From Variovorax gossypii (GTDB taxonomy: Bacteria; Pseudomonadota; Gammaproteobacteria; Burkholderiales; Burkholderiaceae_C), in contig NZ_RXOE01000005.1 of assembly GCF_003965815.1 (NCBI RefSeq), positions 62,001 through 126,000 on the forward strand: a DNA stretch of 64,000 bases. The letters run 5' to 3'. Position numbers and translations under genes: made by a program. Shown here piece by piece: positions 15,592 to 24,102 of the stretch; positions within the stretch are counted from its first letter, which is position 1, and each line of letters begins with the position of its first letter. The notes beneath the pieces were generated by a model. That model saw only the letters and a program-made list of their open reading frames with translations, searched no databases and had not been told where the DNA came from.

Positions 15592-16165
15592 TATTTCAAT
15601 CGATCTGAAGATTGGCGCCCTCGGACTGACCCCGCGGATTGCGCAGTGGGAGCCGGCATCGGTGTCTAGGCGGCCGCCATCAGCACCGGCGTCGGGACGG
15701 TGATCGCGCTTGGCGTGGTCGCGCTGGGCTAGGAAACTGCTCGCCGGACGAACAAGACAAACTGCACGACGACTACAAGCAGAAGTGCGGGCAGTCCGAC
15801 AGGCTGGGTGCCTGCATGGCCGGCCCGAGCCCATCCCAGCGTTCGGCGAGAAGACAGGTTTTCGGACAATGCGCGCGAGCGCGCGAGTAAATCATGGACC
15901 CGTGCTTTGCTCGGAGCACTTCATCGAGATGCACCTGGACCTCGGCAACGTGTTCAGGGACGAAGACCCCGCTTCCTCGCATCCCTGGGCGACGCGCAAG
16001 CCGGATGCGTTGCGCCGGTGCTCCTGTCTCGCATCGCGAAGAAAGGCAATGGCGCGCCTGCGCCAGGAGGCGCTGGACCGTTATTTGGGACTCTTCCTGC
16101 CTGCAAGCGCACGAGATCCGGCCGTGCGCCACTGGACCCTGTCACGACGCCCGCAGCGGCAGTGC
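15592..16165. other. No confident gene
   Basis: Frames here are short or biased like shadows. On the plus strand 15640-15735 encodes Gly/Ala/Val-rich stretches (AAAISTGVGTVIALGVVALG) interrupted by stop codons, as in a decayed membrane or secreted peptide; this is not firm enough to call. Confidence 0.4.
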
Positions 16166-16828
16166 TCAAAGACCATCGCAGGAGGTTTCCTGGATGCCGC
16201 AGATCTTGTTGAGCCATGTCCGGAACCGTCCCTTGGGTACGCCTGCACGCGCCGCAGCAGCGATCTGCAACGGCCGCAGGTCGGCGGGGAAGCGGGCTTC
16301 CTCGTACTCGACCTGGACCCATCGCCCCCGGCAGTCGACGGGCCGGCCGGCGGCCACGGTGCTGTCGCCATCGAACAGCGAGTCATCCTGCAACCGGATC
16401 GTCGCGGGCGCACCTGGCGACGGCGCCGCACGTCCTGCCTTGGCCTGCGACTTCACGACCAGCTTGCGGCCGCTGACCCAGCCTTCGCCCTTGTAGACGG
16501 GCCGGGGTGCCTGCCCGGTCAACATGTCGTCGTCCGCTGCCTCTCGGATCTTGAACCAGCCGTTGGCGCTGGCCGTGACACCCACGCGAACGCGCACTCG
16601 CAGTCCGGATCCATCCGACCAGACCGACGGCAGCTTGCCAAGCACCTTCGCCGTGGGGGTGGGCTCCGCGCGCACATTGAGGCCGGCGGGGTCGGTCTCT
16701 TCGACGAAGGCCGTGAACTGGCAACTCGACGATTCCGGCGAACCACCCGAGGCCTGGGCTGTCCCACCAAGGAGGGCAAGCGCCAACAGCAGGGCCGGCG
16801 CCACGGAGAAATTTCGGTCATTGGCCAT
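16166..16828 (-). CDS. Secreted bacterial SH3-domain protein
   Basis: The 220-residue protein has a signal peptide (FSVAPALLLALALLGGTAQA). A bacterial SH3-type region follows at about residues 30-120 (FVEETDPAGLNVRAEPTPTAKVLGKLP, then NGWFKIREA and GEGWVSGRKLVV). The C-terminal ~90 residues hold a second strand-rich part (GRWVQVEYEEARFP) ending in ICGIQETSC. SH3b domains usually bind peptidoglycan or other surface polymers. ATG 16828 is used because it is immediately followed by the signal peptide; an upstream start at 16879 would bury it. No operon partner is seen. Confidence 0.75.
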   Translation of the reverse strand: MANDRNFSVAPALLLALALLGGTAQASGGSPESSSCQFTAFVEETDPAGLNVRAEPTPTAKVLGKLPSVWSDGSGLRVRVRVGVTASANGWFKIREAADDDMLTGQAPRPVYKGEGWVSGRKLVVKSQAKAGRAAPSPGAPATIRLQDDSLFDGDSTVAAGRPVDCRGRWVQVEYEEARFPADLRPLQIAAAARAGVPKGRFRTWLNKICGIQETSCDGL

Positions 16829-17193
16829 CAACGAGCTCGCAAAGAGAAAGGAGGAAGGAGTAAGCCAGGCCGTCAGCAAGAACGAGGCTTCCTTGATGGG
16901 TTCCTCGGGACCACATGTTCACGACTGGCGCATTGTCAGCGCTGTTCCAGTGACTTTCCAGGAACTGCACCGCGCGTTCGGAGTGAATTCCTTGGGTGAC
17001 ATTTCATGCAGCCATCCGGCGACACGCCCAGCCTCCACGCACCGACGCATGCTCACATGACAAGGTTTTCGCGGGCATCTGGGTCAGCGCCATCCTGCGA
17101 TCCCGCAGCACGTGCAGGCCACCTTCCGCCCCGTGCACCAAGGCCCGCCGGCGAACCACGGGAGAATGCACGCGAGCCCACTTTCCAAACACC

Positions 17194-17592
17194 ATGGCCC
17201 ACCCTCGAAACGCATTGCCCCTCTGGCTGCTGCTGGCGGCAGCGCCATGCCCTGCCGCAGGCATCGAGGACATGCGCTCCCACGGCTCCACGCAGGGCCT
17301 GTACGAGATCCGTGAACGGGCCCGCGCATTCGTTGCGCAGCACAACGCAAAGGGCGGCGTGATCTGGCACGCTGGCGAGCCGAATCTCAAGGTCTTCGTG
17401 CCACGCTGCGCTGTCGCGCTGGATGCACGGTGGGACACGATTCGCTGGTCGTCGACCGACGCGCGGGGTGCCGTGATACCGCAAAGTCGTCGTGTGATCG
17501 CAGTGCGATGCGCACGCACCGTCGATCCACCGCAGCAATGGGACGTCCACGTCCCCGTGACCACAAACGGCTCGGCACCGAGAGAAAGATAG
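17194..17592 (+). CDS. Small exported protein resembling the N-terminal part of FlgA
   Basis: The 132-residue protein begins with a signal peptide (ALPLWLLLAAAPCPAAG). The C-terminal half has the pattern VPRCAVALDARW ... RVIAVRCARTVDPPQQWDVHVPV, which resembles the N-terminal domain of the flagellar P-ring chaperone FlgA (VPxC..PL...VxVRCxxPxxWxxYVPV). The SAF domain that normally follows is missing and no flagellar genes are near. It may be a stand-alone paralogue or a truncated gene. The resemblance is from memory of the motif, not from a search. Confidence 0.55.
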   Translation: MAHPRNALPLWLLLAAAPCPAAGIEDMRSHGSTQGLYEIRERARAFVAQHNAKGGVIWHAGEPNLKVFVPRCAVALDARWDTIRWSSTDARGAVIPQSRRVIAVRCARTVDPPQQWDVHVPVTTNGSAPRER

Positions 17593-17830
17593 GGGCGGAC
17601 CATTCAGCGAATCGGCCGTATGGTGCTTCCATGGCCATGGGCGCACGGTGCAGGCGGGCCCGTGCCATCAATGGTGAATCAAGCGACCCTCCGCAGGCTG
17701 TCCGCCAGGCGCTGACTGGCTGACATTGGCGGACGGCGTACCGCTTCCTTTCTTGTACGCCAAGGTCACCACGCCACCGATCGGTGCATGCGGCAAGGCC
17801 GGCACGGTGCGCTGGAACCTCGCAGTTCCC

Positions 17831-18163
17831 TCAGCGGGCGACATCGGAATGGCGCAATTCAGCGGCGCGCTGCCGGACGGCTTCCCGATCGATGAACTGG
17901 CTGAGGATCGACCACTGGCGCGTGATGGTGGTGACATACATCCTGAGCGCGCCCACAAAGCCCGCAAGGAACGGAACGACCAACAAGCCACGGGCGACCT
18001 GCGGCCCCATGAGACAGACGAAAAACGTCGCGGACAAGGTCAGCCACAGGGCGATGCCCAGGCCCCACGATGCCAAGCGCCAGCGCTTCGGCGATGGGTC
18101 CTCGCTGGTCAGCAGACGCTCCAGCGCGAAGACCACCTGGCGTTCTCGTTCTTGATGATTCAC
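17831..18163 (-). CDS. Small inner-membrane protein, unknown
   Basis: The 110 residues include two membrane segments (about 31-55, GLGIALWLTLSATFFVCLMG, and 60-80, GLLVVPFLAGFVGALRMYV), a charged N-terminus (NHQERERQVVFALERLL) and a C-terminal amphipathic helix. GTG 18163 is the start that gives a compact protein; ATG 18244 in the same frame is possible, and neither has a clear ribosome-binding site. The 305 bases between it and the gene at 18469 hold nothing else that is convincing. Confidence 0.55.
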   Translation of the reverse strand: MNHQERERQVVFALERLLTSEDPSPKRWRLASWGLGIALWLTLSATFFVCLMGPQVARGLLVVPFLAGFVGALRMYVTTITRQWSILSQFIDREAVRQRAAELRHSDVAR

Positions 18164-18468
18164 GGTTGTCCAATGTGTGACACGAACAGACGGTTCGAGG
18201 CGGAGATGAAGTGACCTGGGCAGGCCGTTCGCTCGGGCTGACATTCGTCGACTGCCGGGCGCGAAGGCTTGCATGGATCTTAGTCCGGGTGCCGTGTTTG
18301 CCATGCGCAAGCCGGCCCATGGTTCAGGACCTTTTTCTTGAGCGCGTCGACCTTCTCCCCCTGGCCAGGTTGGCCTTCCGATCCGGCGGTTGGACTTCGG
18401 CCGTAGGCCAGAATCTGGCCTTCAACATGGCTTTTCCAGAGCCGCGCAATGACGGACAAGAGGAGCGA

Positions 18469-19074
18469 ATGAAGAGGACTCAGGCGACTTGGGCATACGC
18501 GCTGCACGGGCACGACGACGACACGTACATGCTGGGGAACGAAACGTACAAGCCCGATCCTCAGGGTAGCGAGTGGCGTTTCGGGAGCATGGGTCACCCG
18601 CATCCAGCCACCTGTCCGGAATGCGGCGGCAAGGTCGACCCCGACTACATCCATCCCGGGTACCGCGTGAAGAAGCGCCGCAGAGACATCACTGCGACTT
18701 ATGACGGCTACCTCCTGGTCTCCGCGCACCTGCGCAAGGTGCTCCAAGACCATGGTGCAACGAGAGAGGACTTTGTTGCACTACCGGCGGATCCGGACTA
18801 CTTCTGGCTGCGCCCGCAAATCGCACTGGACTACGCTGCGGCCGAACGCGCGAGACATTGCGCGTCGTGCGGCCAGTTTGCCGATGAAGTCGTCCCCATC
18901 CCGGTGTTCTTGGGAAAACTTGCCGAGCCCATCGCGGCAGGGGTGTATCGCTCCTGCCTTGAGTTTGGCTCGACGCCGCTGAAGGCATTTCAAGTCGTCG
19001 TCGGGGTACGTACCGCACTGGCGATCCAGGCCCACTCCCTGGTGGGCATCGAGCTGGAGCAACTTCGCGCGTAG
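18469..19074 (+). CDS. Zinc-ribbon hypothetical protein
   Basis: The 201-residue protein starts at ATG 18469 with a perfect AGGAG four bases before. It has an N-terminal CPECGGKVD half-knuckle (about residue 46) and a second pair CASCGQ (about residue 128), so it probably binds one zinc ion. The opening YMLGNETYKPD and the central LRKVLQDHGATREDFVALP resemble immunity-type proteins of polymorphic toxin systems, but I do not recognise a named family. It stands among other small unknown genes. Confidence 0.7.
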   Translation: MKRTQATWAYALHGHDDDTYMLGNETYKPDPQGSEWRFGSMGHPHPATCPECGGKVDPDYIHPGYRVKKRRRDITATYDGYLLVSAHLRKVLQDHGATREDFVALPADPDYFWLRPQIALDYAAAERARHCASCGQFADEVVPIPVFLGKLAEPIAAGVYRSCLEFGSTPLKAFQVVVGVRTALAIQAHSLVGIELEQLRA

Positions 19075-19222
19075 CTGACGAACGTTCGGCCAGGGGGATG
19101 ATGTCCAACCGGATCGATGCGCAGCACGCCGATCGCAGGCAGCGCCATCGACACCCCGATCATCTTCCAGCTCTCGTCGGCTGGGGATGTCCGAACGCTC
19201 ATCAAGAAGCATACTTTCTCGC

Positions 19223-19696
19223 ATGACACGTTCCACATCGCCCCTTGTCGAGCCAGGCGCCATTCTTCGCAGCCTCTCGGAAGCGGAAGCTGCAGCGCTT
19301 GTCACCGCATGGCTGCACGCGTTCGGTCAACAACGACAGGGGCTCAACTTGAAAGCCTACCTGTGGCACGTATTCAGCGGTGGCGCTCATGCGAGCTGGG
19401 CGGGCAAGCAGGCACTGGCCGAGTACGAAGCCATGGAAGCACCCGAATACCTTGTCCTTTCCAATGACCGAAAGACGGCTTTCTCCACCGATCAGCGTCC
19501 GGTGAAAGCCGATCTATCGGACTACCTCGTCTTTCCCCCGAACCTTGCGTGGACCATGTGCTTCACTCACGAAGACGGATGGCTTGGCCCCTATTTTGCA
19601 AAGCACCGGGACTTTGATCGGCTGGACGTCGCAAACCGCGCGCAGATCCGCAAGCAACGGGAAGCACACGCCGCCAGGGCCAAGGGTTGGCGATGA
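19223..19696 (+). CDS. DUF4275-like hypothetical protein
   Basis: The 157-residue soluble protein has blocks AYLWHVFSGG, EYLVLSNDRKTAF, DYLVFPPNLAWTMCFTHEDGWLGPYF that recall DUF4275 and related immunity-like proteins. The C-terminus is a basic helix (RAQIRKQREAHAARAKGW). ATG 19223 is preferred over the start at 19187, which would add a Ser/Arg-rich stretch. It lies 148 bases after the zinc-ribbon gene in the same direction. The family name is from memory and uncertain. Confidence 0.6.
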   Translation: MTRSTSPLVEPGAILRSLSEAEAAALVTAWLHAFGQQRQGLNLKAYLWHVFSGGAHASWAGKQALAEYEAMEAPEYLVLSNDRKTAFSTDQRPVKADLSDYLVFPPNLAWTMCFTHEDGWLGPYFAKHRDFDRLDVANRAQIRKQREAHAARAKGWR

Positions 19697-19769
19697 CGGA
19701 GGACGAGCGCCCGGCTTTGCGCCATGGCGCTCAACGCCGCGACCCAGCGGCGGGAAAGGATCAAGCCGC

Positions 19770-20513
19770 TCAGACGCCCTTCAGCCCGGCCAAGCTGAGT
19801 TGAATCGGGACTTGATAGTCCTTGGTAACTAGGCTCGCTCGAAAAGACTTGCGAGGGTGAATCGTCAGCTCGTCCCCAATGATCGCGATGCGATCCACCA
19901 AGCTCGGCGCATCGTCGTAATGCGCCACCTCTGCGACCTTGGCGCTTTTCGAACGCTGCGTTTTCAGGTGGGTGACTTCAACGAACACCTCCGCGGGTTG
20001 GGGGTGCACCGGGACGGTCTGCTCGACGCGCACGTGGTACTGCTTGGTCGCCTTGACCTTGAGGCACACCCTGAGTGCCTCGCCTTGCGATTCGACCGAG
20101 TGTCGAAGCATCTCAAGCACTCGCTCCTGGTCCGCCGCGAGGACGCGCAGCGTTGCAAACGTTGCCTCGATGACCTTGGCCAGCTTTTTCTCCTCCGACA
20201 GGGCGTTGAATGCGAGATCCATACCGTACAGCGCAAAACGATGCCAGGGCTCCATGGCGTATTCGGTGGTCTCGACCGTTCCTTCGGGTCGCGATGGCGT
20301 AAGGCACAGGTAGAGATGGTCAGCACGGCCGATGGACACGCCCAGCTCTTCGCACTTCATCCCTACGCGCTGGCCAAGCGCAATGCATGCGCGTGGGAAG
20401 TCGTAGAGCTTTGACGCATAGCCTGGCATCGGCTCAGTGCGCTGCGGTGCAACGATGTTCTCGAAATACCGAATATCGCGAAGGGGCTTGGGCTTCTGGA
20501 GTGTCGAGTGCAT
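19770..20513 (-). CDS. Hypothetical protein
   Basis: The 247 residues look like a normal globular protein, with no signal peptide or membrane segment. Recognisable stretches are PWHRFALYGMDLAFNALSEEKKLAKVIEATF and a strand-rich C-terminal domain (HVRVEQTVPVHPQPAEVFVEVTHLK ... IPIQLSLAGLKG-like end). I do not recognise a family. It converges with the DUF4275-like gene and lies 132 bases after the next minus-strand gene, so the two may be cotranscribed. Confidence 0.6.
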   Translation of the reverse strand: MHSTLQKPKPLRDIRYFENIVAPQRTEPMPGYASKLYDFPRACIALGQRVGMKCEELGVSIGRADHLYLCLTPSRPEGTVETTEYAMEPWHRFALYGMDLAFNALSEEKKLAKVIEATFATLRVLAADQERVLEMLRHSVESQGEALRVCLKVKATKQYHVRVEQTVPVHPQPAEVFVEVTHLKTQRSKSAKVAEVAHYDDAPSLVDRIAIIGDELTIHPRKSFRASLVTKDYQVPIQLSLAGLKGV

Positions 20514-20645
20514 GGGACTGTTGACGCAAGCGGCCGCGCCGTTGGGTGGAGGGACTTGAGCCCGGCACAAGACTCCCCCCTGTGCCTGGGTAGCCGACAA
20601 AGACATGACGAAAGATTTGCGCCGGCAAAAGCCCATCGCGTCCTG

Positions 20646-21098
20646 TCAGGCCGTCGCCTCCTCGGGCCATGGCAGGAAAGCGGGATCCGGCACAGCATCG
20701 CGCCGAGGATCCAATGCCCAGGCGACGACCGAAATCCTGGACTCATTCTGGAGCACGCGATCGACTTCGAGCGCGAGTTGTCGAACGGCTGCAACATGGG
20801 GTGGTGAACGTCTGCCGAGGAGCTTGCCGAGAATACCGGGTAGACCGACGGGCTCGACAAAGAGCTGCCATGCCTCGCCCGGAAGGTACCGTGCGAAGCG
20901 GACCCACAGGCGAAGCCCCCCGATACCGCATGGGATGCACCAGCCACAGTCGCGCCAGTTGTCGAATGCCTCGACAACCGGAAATGCAGTTCGCAAATGC
21001 TTTTCAATCTTCAGGGCCAAGTACGAACCCTCAGGTCCGAAAAGCTCCGAGTCAGAAGGAAAAGATGCCTGGAAGGTTGCAGTTGCGACGAGTCTCAT
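20646..21098 (-). CDS. Hypothetical protein, possible immunity type
   Basis: The 150 residues begin MRLVATATFQASFP and contain WRDCGWCIPCGIGGLRLWVRFARY and AWQLFVEPVGLPGILGKLLG; the length, Trp and Cys content and solitary position are like immunity proteins. No motif allows a firm assignment. The 417 bases between it and the regulator at 21516 are a divergent intergenic region without a recognisable gene. Confidence 0.55.
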   Translation of the reverse strand: MRLVATATFQASFPSDSELFGPEGSYLALKIEKHLRTAFPVVEAFDNWRDCGWCIPCGIGGLRLWVRFARYLPGEAWQLFVEPVGLPGILGKLLGRRSPPHVAAVRQLALEVDRVLQNESRISVVAWALDPRRDAVPDPAFLPWPEEATA

Positions 21099-21515
21099 GG
21101 GGCTCTGATCTTCGATGCAATCTATCGACGCAACAAGTCGTTTTCATTGGCAGGCCAGGTGATTCGACAAGTGAAGAAATGCAGGCCTCCTGCGCCCGGC
21201 CTGATTGGCACGAAAAGTGAGATGGAGTCGCTCATCTTCAGAGGCAATTGCGTTGAGGCCGGCGCCGGATGCCTCCTACCCCACTGCTCCACTGCCAAGC
21301 GACACCAGGGGCGGGGAACCTGAATCGGCCCTCTGGCAATTGACGCGATTCAGCCGGCCTCCGTCGCTCACGCGACGAGACGTGAGAGAAGCCCCTCGCA
21401 TGTCCACACGCATGGGAAAGCCGTTTAGCGAGGCGAATGGTGAATTTGATTCATTACCTGCCGCAAACATATAAGAGCACCACAGTGCCGTTGGAGTACT
21501 GGATTCGGAGAACCC
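21099..21515. other. Divergent intergenic region
   Basis: No supported gene is present. It should hold the promoters of the genes at 21098 (minus) and 21516 (plus). The part before 21516 is locally AT-rich (around 21440-21480). No clear palindrome was found. Confidence 0.5.
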
Positions 21516-22322
21516 GTGCGACCGTCTGCTTCCCAGCTTCCTTTTGAAACCACGCTGAGCGGCTCGTTCCATGGCATCAGCCGATCGCGAGCTGTGCAAC
21601 GCGGTGACGACATCGACGCCGAGCGGATCCTGCTCATTGACCACCGCTCGAGCCTTGACGAGTCGTTCAGCGAGGGGCTGGAGCAACATGGCTTTCTGGT
21701 TGACATCGCAAGTGGCGACGATGCCATCACGAATTCAGCTGTCGCAGGGGACTACGCACTCATCCTCCTGAATTCGATGCGCCCCGGCCTGGCCGGACTG
21801 AACGCCGTTCAATCAGTCCGGCGCAGAACCGATGCTCCCCTTCTCGTTCTCACCGACCGCGACAGCGTCGCCGCGCGCATGGCAGGCCTGGAACTGGGTG
21901 CAAGCGACTATCTGGTCAAACCGTTCTCGCTGTTCGAACTGCTTGCACGCGTCAAGGTGCTGGCCCGCCACCCGAACACGCACCGCCACATCAACATCAG
22001 CCTGCACCCGCAGCCGGTGCTGCAACTGGCCGATCTGGAACTCAACGAGCGTACGGCGAAGTGTTCCCGTGACGGGATCGAACTCGGATTGACCAAGAGG
22101 GAGTTCGCGTTGCTGCTGGTGCTTCTTCGCAACCAAGGCCGTGTCATGTCACGCCAGAAGCTCGCTCGGCGCGTATGGAACATGGATCTCGACGAAACGA
22201 GCAACGCAGTCGACGTGGCCATACTTCGTCTGCGCAGCAAGCTCGACGCACCGTTTGAAGCGAAGCTGCTGCACACCGTGCGAAGTCAAGGATATGTCCT
22301 GGAACAGCGTTCTGGCTCTTGA
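21516..22322 (+). CDS. OmpR-family response regulator lacking the phosphoacceptor Asp
   Basis: The 268 residues include a receiver (residues ~37-155) and an OmpR winged helix (~165-262, LTKREFALLLVLLRNQGRVMSRQKLARRVWNMD ... SNAVDVAILRLRSKL). The receiver keeps the acidic pocket (RILLID), the Thr/Ser switch region and the Lys (YLVKPFS), but the phosphoacceptor position reads ALILLNSMRPGLAG: Asn replaces Asp. The effector domain is closest in style to heavy-metal regulators such as CusR/CopR. No sensor kinase gene is nearby. GTG 21516 has GGAG 5 bases upstream. It is likely a phosphorylation-independent regulator. Confidence 0.85.
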   Translation: MRPSASQLPFETTLSGSFHGISRSRAVQRGDDIDAERILLIDHRSSLDESFSEGLEQHGFLVDIASGDDAITNSAVAGDYALILLNSMRPGLAGLNAVQSVRRRTDAPLLVLTDRDSVAARMAGLELGASDYLVKPFSLFELLARVKVLARHPNTHRHINISLHPQPVLQLADLELNERTAKCSRDGIELGLTKREFALLLVLLRNQGRVMSRQKLARRVWNMDLDETSNAVDVAILRLRSKLDAPFEAKLLHTVRSQGYVLEQRSGS

Positions 22323-22349
22323 TCGGCCTCAGTCTCGATCACGTCGCGA

Positions 22350-22919
22350 CTAGCGCACGAGGGTCATGGCTTCTTGGTAGCTCGACCAGAACTCGGGGTG
22401 GCCCACAGGAGCGCCCCAGGAAGCCACGTAGTCGAGGAGCAACTCACGCTGGAGGCGGTCGCGTACGCGTCGGGCCATGTACGCCGTCTCGTTCTCGAAG
22501 TCCAGAAGCGCCCCTTCCGTGTAGAAGTCCCAGCGCGGCGAGTCCTTCATGGCTCGGACGTGGCGCTGGAGTTCGTTCGACTCGTACACGATGAACTCGT
22601 TGAGCGGCCACTCGACATCCTGCATGGTGCTTCTGAGGGCAATACCCGCGAAGCCGAAGCGGCGGCATGCGTACTCGACAACGAAGTAGTCGCCCGAACT
22701 CACCCGTGGCATGAAGGCCGTGAGCTCAGGTGCGCATGCTGGCGACCAGAGCAGCAGAGGCGGATCGGCGTCGTTGCTGCTGTAAGGCTGTGACGGAAAA
22801 ACGAGTGGAGTCGCTTTGGCGCTGATCGGCCAGGTCAGCGTGCCAAAGGCAGCGACCAACGCAGGCAGCGGCACCTTGAGGACCGCCAGATTGAAGAACG
22901 GGCGGGCAAGTACAGACAT
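22350..22919 (-). CDS. Hypothetical protein
   Basis: The protein has 189 residues from ATG 22919 (AGGGAG about 10 bases upstream) or 208 from ATG 22976. The N-terminus carries a hydrophobic stretch (NLAVLKVPLPALVAAFGTLTW) that could be a membrane anchor. The C-terminal half is helical and charged (LQRHVRAMKDSPRWDFYTEGALLDFENETAYMARRVRDRLQ). It converges with the regulator at 21516-22322. No family is recognised. Confidence 0.55.
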   Translation of the reverse strand: MSVLARPFFNLAVLKVPLPALVAAFGTLTWPISAKATPLVFPSQPYSSNDADPPLLLWSPACAPELTAFMPRVSSGDYFVVEYACRRFGFAGIALRSTMQDVEWPLNEFIVYESNELQRHVRAMKDSPRWDFYTEGALLDFENETAYMARRVRDRLQRELLLDYVASWGAPVGHPEFWSSYQEAMTLVR

Positions 22920-23030
22920 CGGCGATTCGCTCCCTGTCGAAGTTTTCTTGACGTCCGGAAGTCGCCCGTCACTCATGGAGACAAGACACGTCAGTTGCTT
23001 GCAAGAACTGTTCGGCCTCCCGACCAGAGA

Positions 23031-23486
23031 CTAGGCCTGCTGAACATTGAACGTGCCGCGCTCCAAGGCGCCGGTGCGCGCCGACGGCGCGCGCGTGCAA
23101 TAGTCCAGCGGAAAGACCTGCACATAAGTCAATCCCAGCCGTTTCAGGCTGCGCCGGATTTCGGAAGGCGAATCGCTGGGCGACAACAGGACGCGGCCTT
23201 CGGTCGTGAGAAGCGCTATCGCGGCGATGTCGAAGCCGGCATGGGTGTCGCAGAACATCACCCCCGGGTAGATCAACCCGTTGGCCAGCCTGAGGACGAC
23301 CGCCACGCTGAGCGAGCTGCCGTCGACCGGCACTTCGCCGGTTACTACCGGCTTCACCCAGGTCTCGTCCTGCTCCTCTTCGGCGTCTTCCTCCTCATCC
23401 AGGGCGAACTCCCAGACAGGAAACGCCTCGAGGTCCGAGGCCGTGAGCTCATCGACCGGCTTGCGTGTGGCGATAGTGGGCGGCAT
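23031..23486 (-). CDS. Hypothetical acidic protein, immunity-like
   Basis: The 151-residue soluble protein contains the opening DELTASDLEAFPVWEFALDEE, an acidic run (DEEEDAEEEQDE, about residues 30-41) and a beta-rich remainder (SVAVVLRLANGLIYPGVMFCD ... RVLLSPSDSP). The DLEAFPVWEFALDEE pattern recurs in small uncharacterised proteins found beside toxin systems, as far as I recall. No function can be given. Confidence 0.55.
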   Translation of the reverse strand: MPPTIATRKPVDELTASDLEAFPVWEFALDEEEDAEEEQDETWVKPVVTGEVPVDGSSLSVAVVLRLANGLIYPGVMFCDTHAGFDIAAIALLTTEGRVLLSPSDSPSEIRRSLKRLGLTYVQVFPLDYCTRAPSARTGALERGTFNVQQA

Positions 23487-23538
23487 GGGTTGCGTTCCAG
23501 GGTTTGGTGGCAAAGACAGGGCGCGCAGTTCGAGCGAG

Positions 23539-23910
23539 CTAGGAGCTGACTTGGATCTTCGGCTTCTTGAGAGCTCTCACGCAGGCGCCGATCTCCTCCG
23601 GTTCATGTGTGCCCAGGTTGTGGCACTTCAGTTCCTGTTGCCACAATTGAAGTGAACTCAGCAGCCGTTTCAGCAGGAACGAGGTGGCCTTTTCCCTATC
23701 GTCATAGTCATGAGGCTCGAATTCGTCGAAGTCCGACGACTCGGCGGACACGAGTGTCTCGAAGGATTGCTTGAGCACTCTGACATGCGAGTAGCTGCGA
23801 AACGCTTCGTCAGCCTGCCGCTTGATGGTTCGCGCCCAAAGTTTCCGATGCAGCGCCTGCATGTCTGCCCGCAACAGAGCTTCGGATAACGGCAGACTTG
23901 CTGATGGCAT
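23539..23910 (-). CDS. Small helical hypothetical protein
   Basis: The 123 residues are mostly helical (LLRADMQALHRKLWARTIKR, FLLKRLLSSLQLWQQELK) with a central acidic SSDFDEFEPHDYDD segment. There is no signal peptide. It lies 52 bases upstream of the gene at 23486 in the same direction, so the two may be expressed together. ATG 23910 has no clear ribosome-binding site. No gene is seen in 23911-24102. Confidence 0.45.
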   Translation of the reverse strand: MPSASLPLSEALLRADMQALHRKLWARTIKRQADEAFRSYSHVRVLKQSFETLVSAESSDFDEFEPHDYDDREKATSFLLKRLLSSLQLWQQELKCHNLGTHEPEEIGACVRALKKPKIQVSS

Positions 23911-24102
23911 ATGACAGCGTCGAATAGGGGATAGGCACGGGCCTCGCGACTTCGGCGGAGTATATGGTTGCGACGATTCGCGACCGAAGAGGCACTCCGA
24001 CGATTTCGAGGCCTGCTCAGCTCTCGATGCTGATCTTCAATCAGTCCCACTTTGGACTGCCACTCAAGCCAGCCCCGCCGTCGGAGATGGCGGCGAGATT
24101 CA

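Noticed and set aside
15640..15735. Small bacteriocin-like Gly/Ala/Val peptide
   Set aside because: The frame is broken by stop codons and has no start with a ribosome-binding site.
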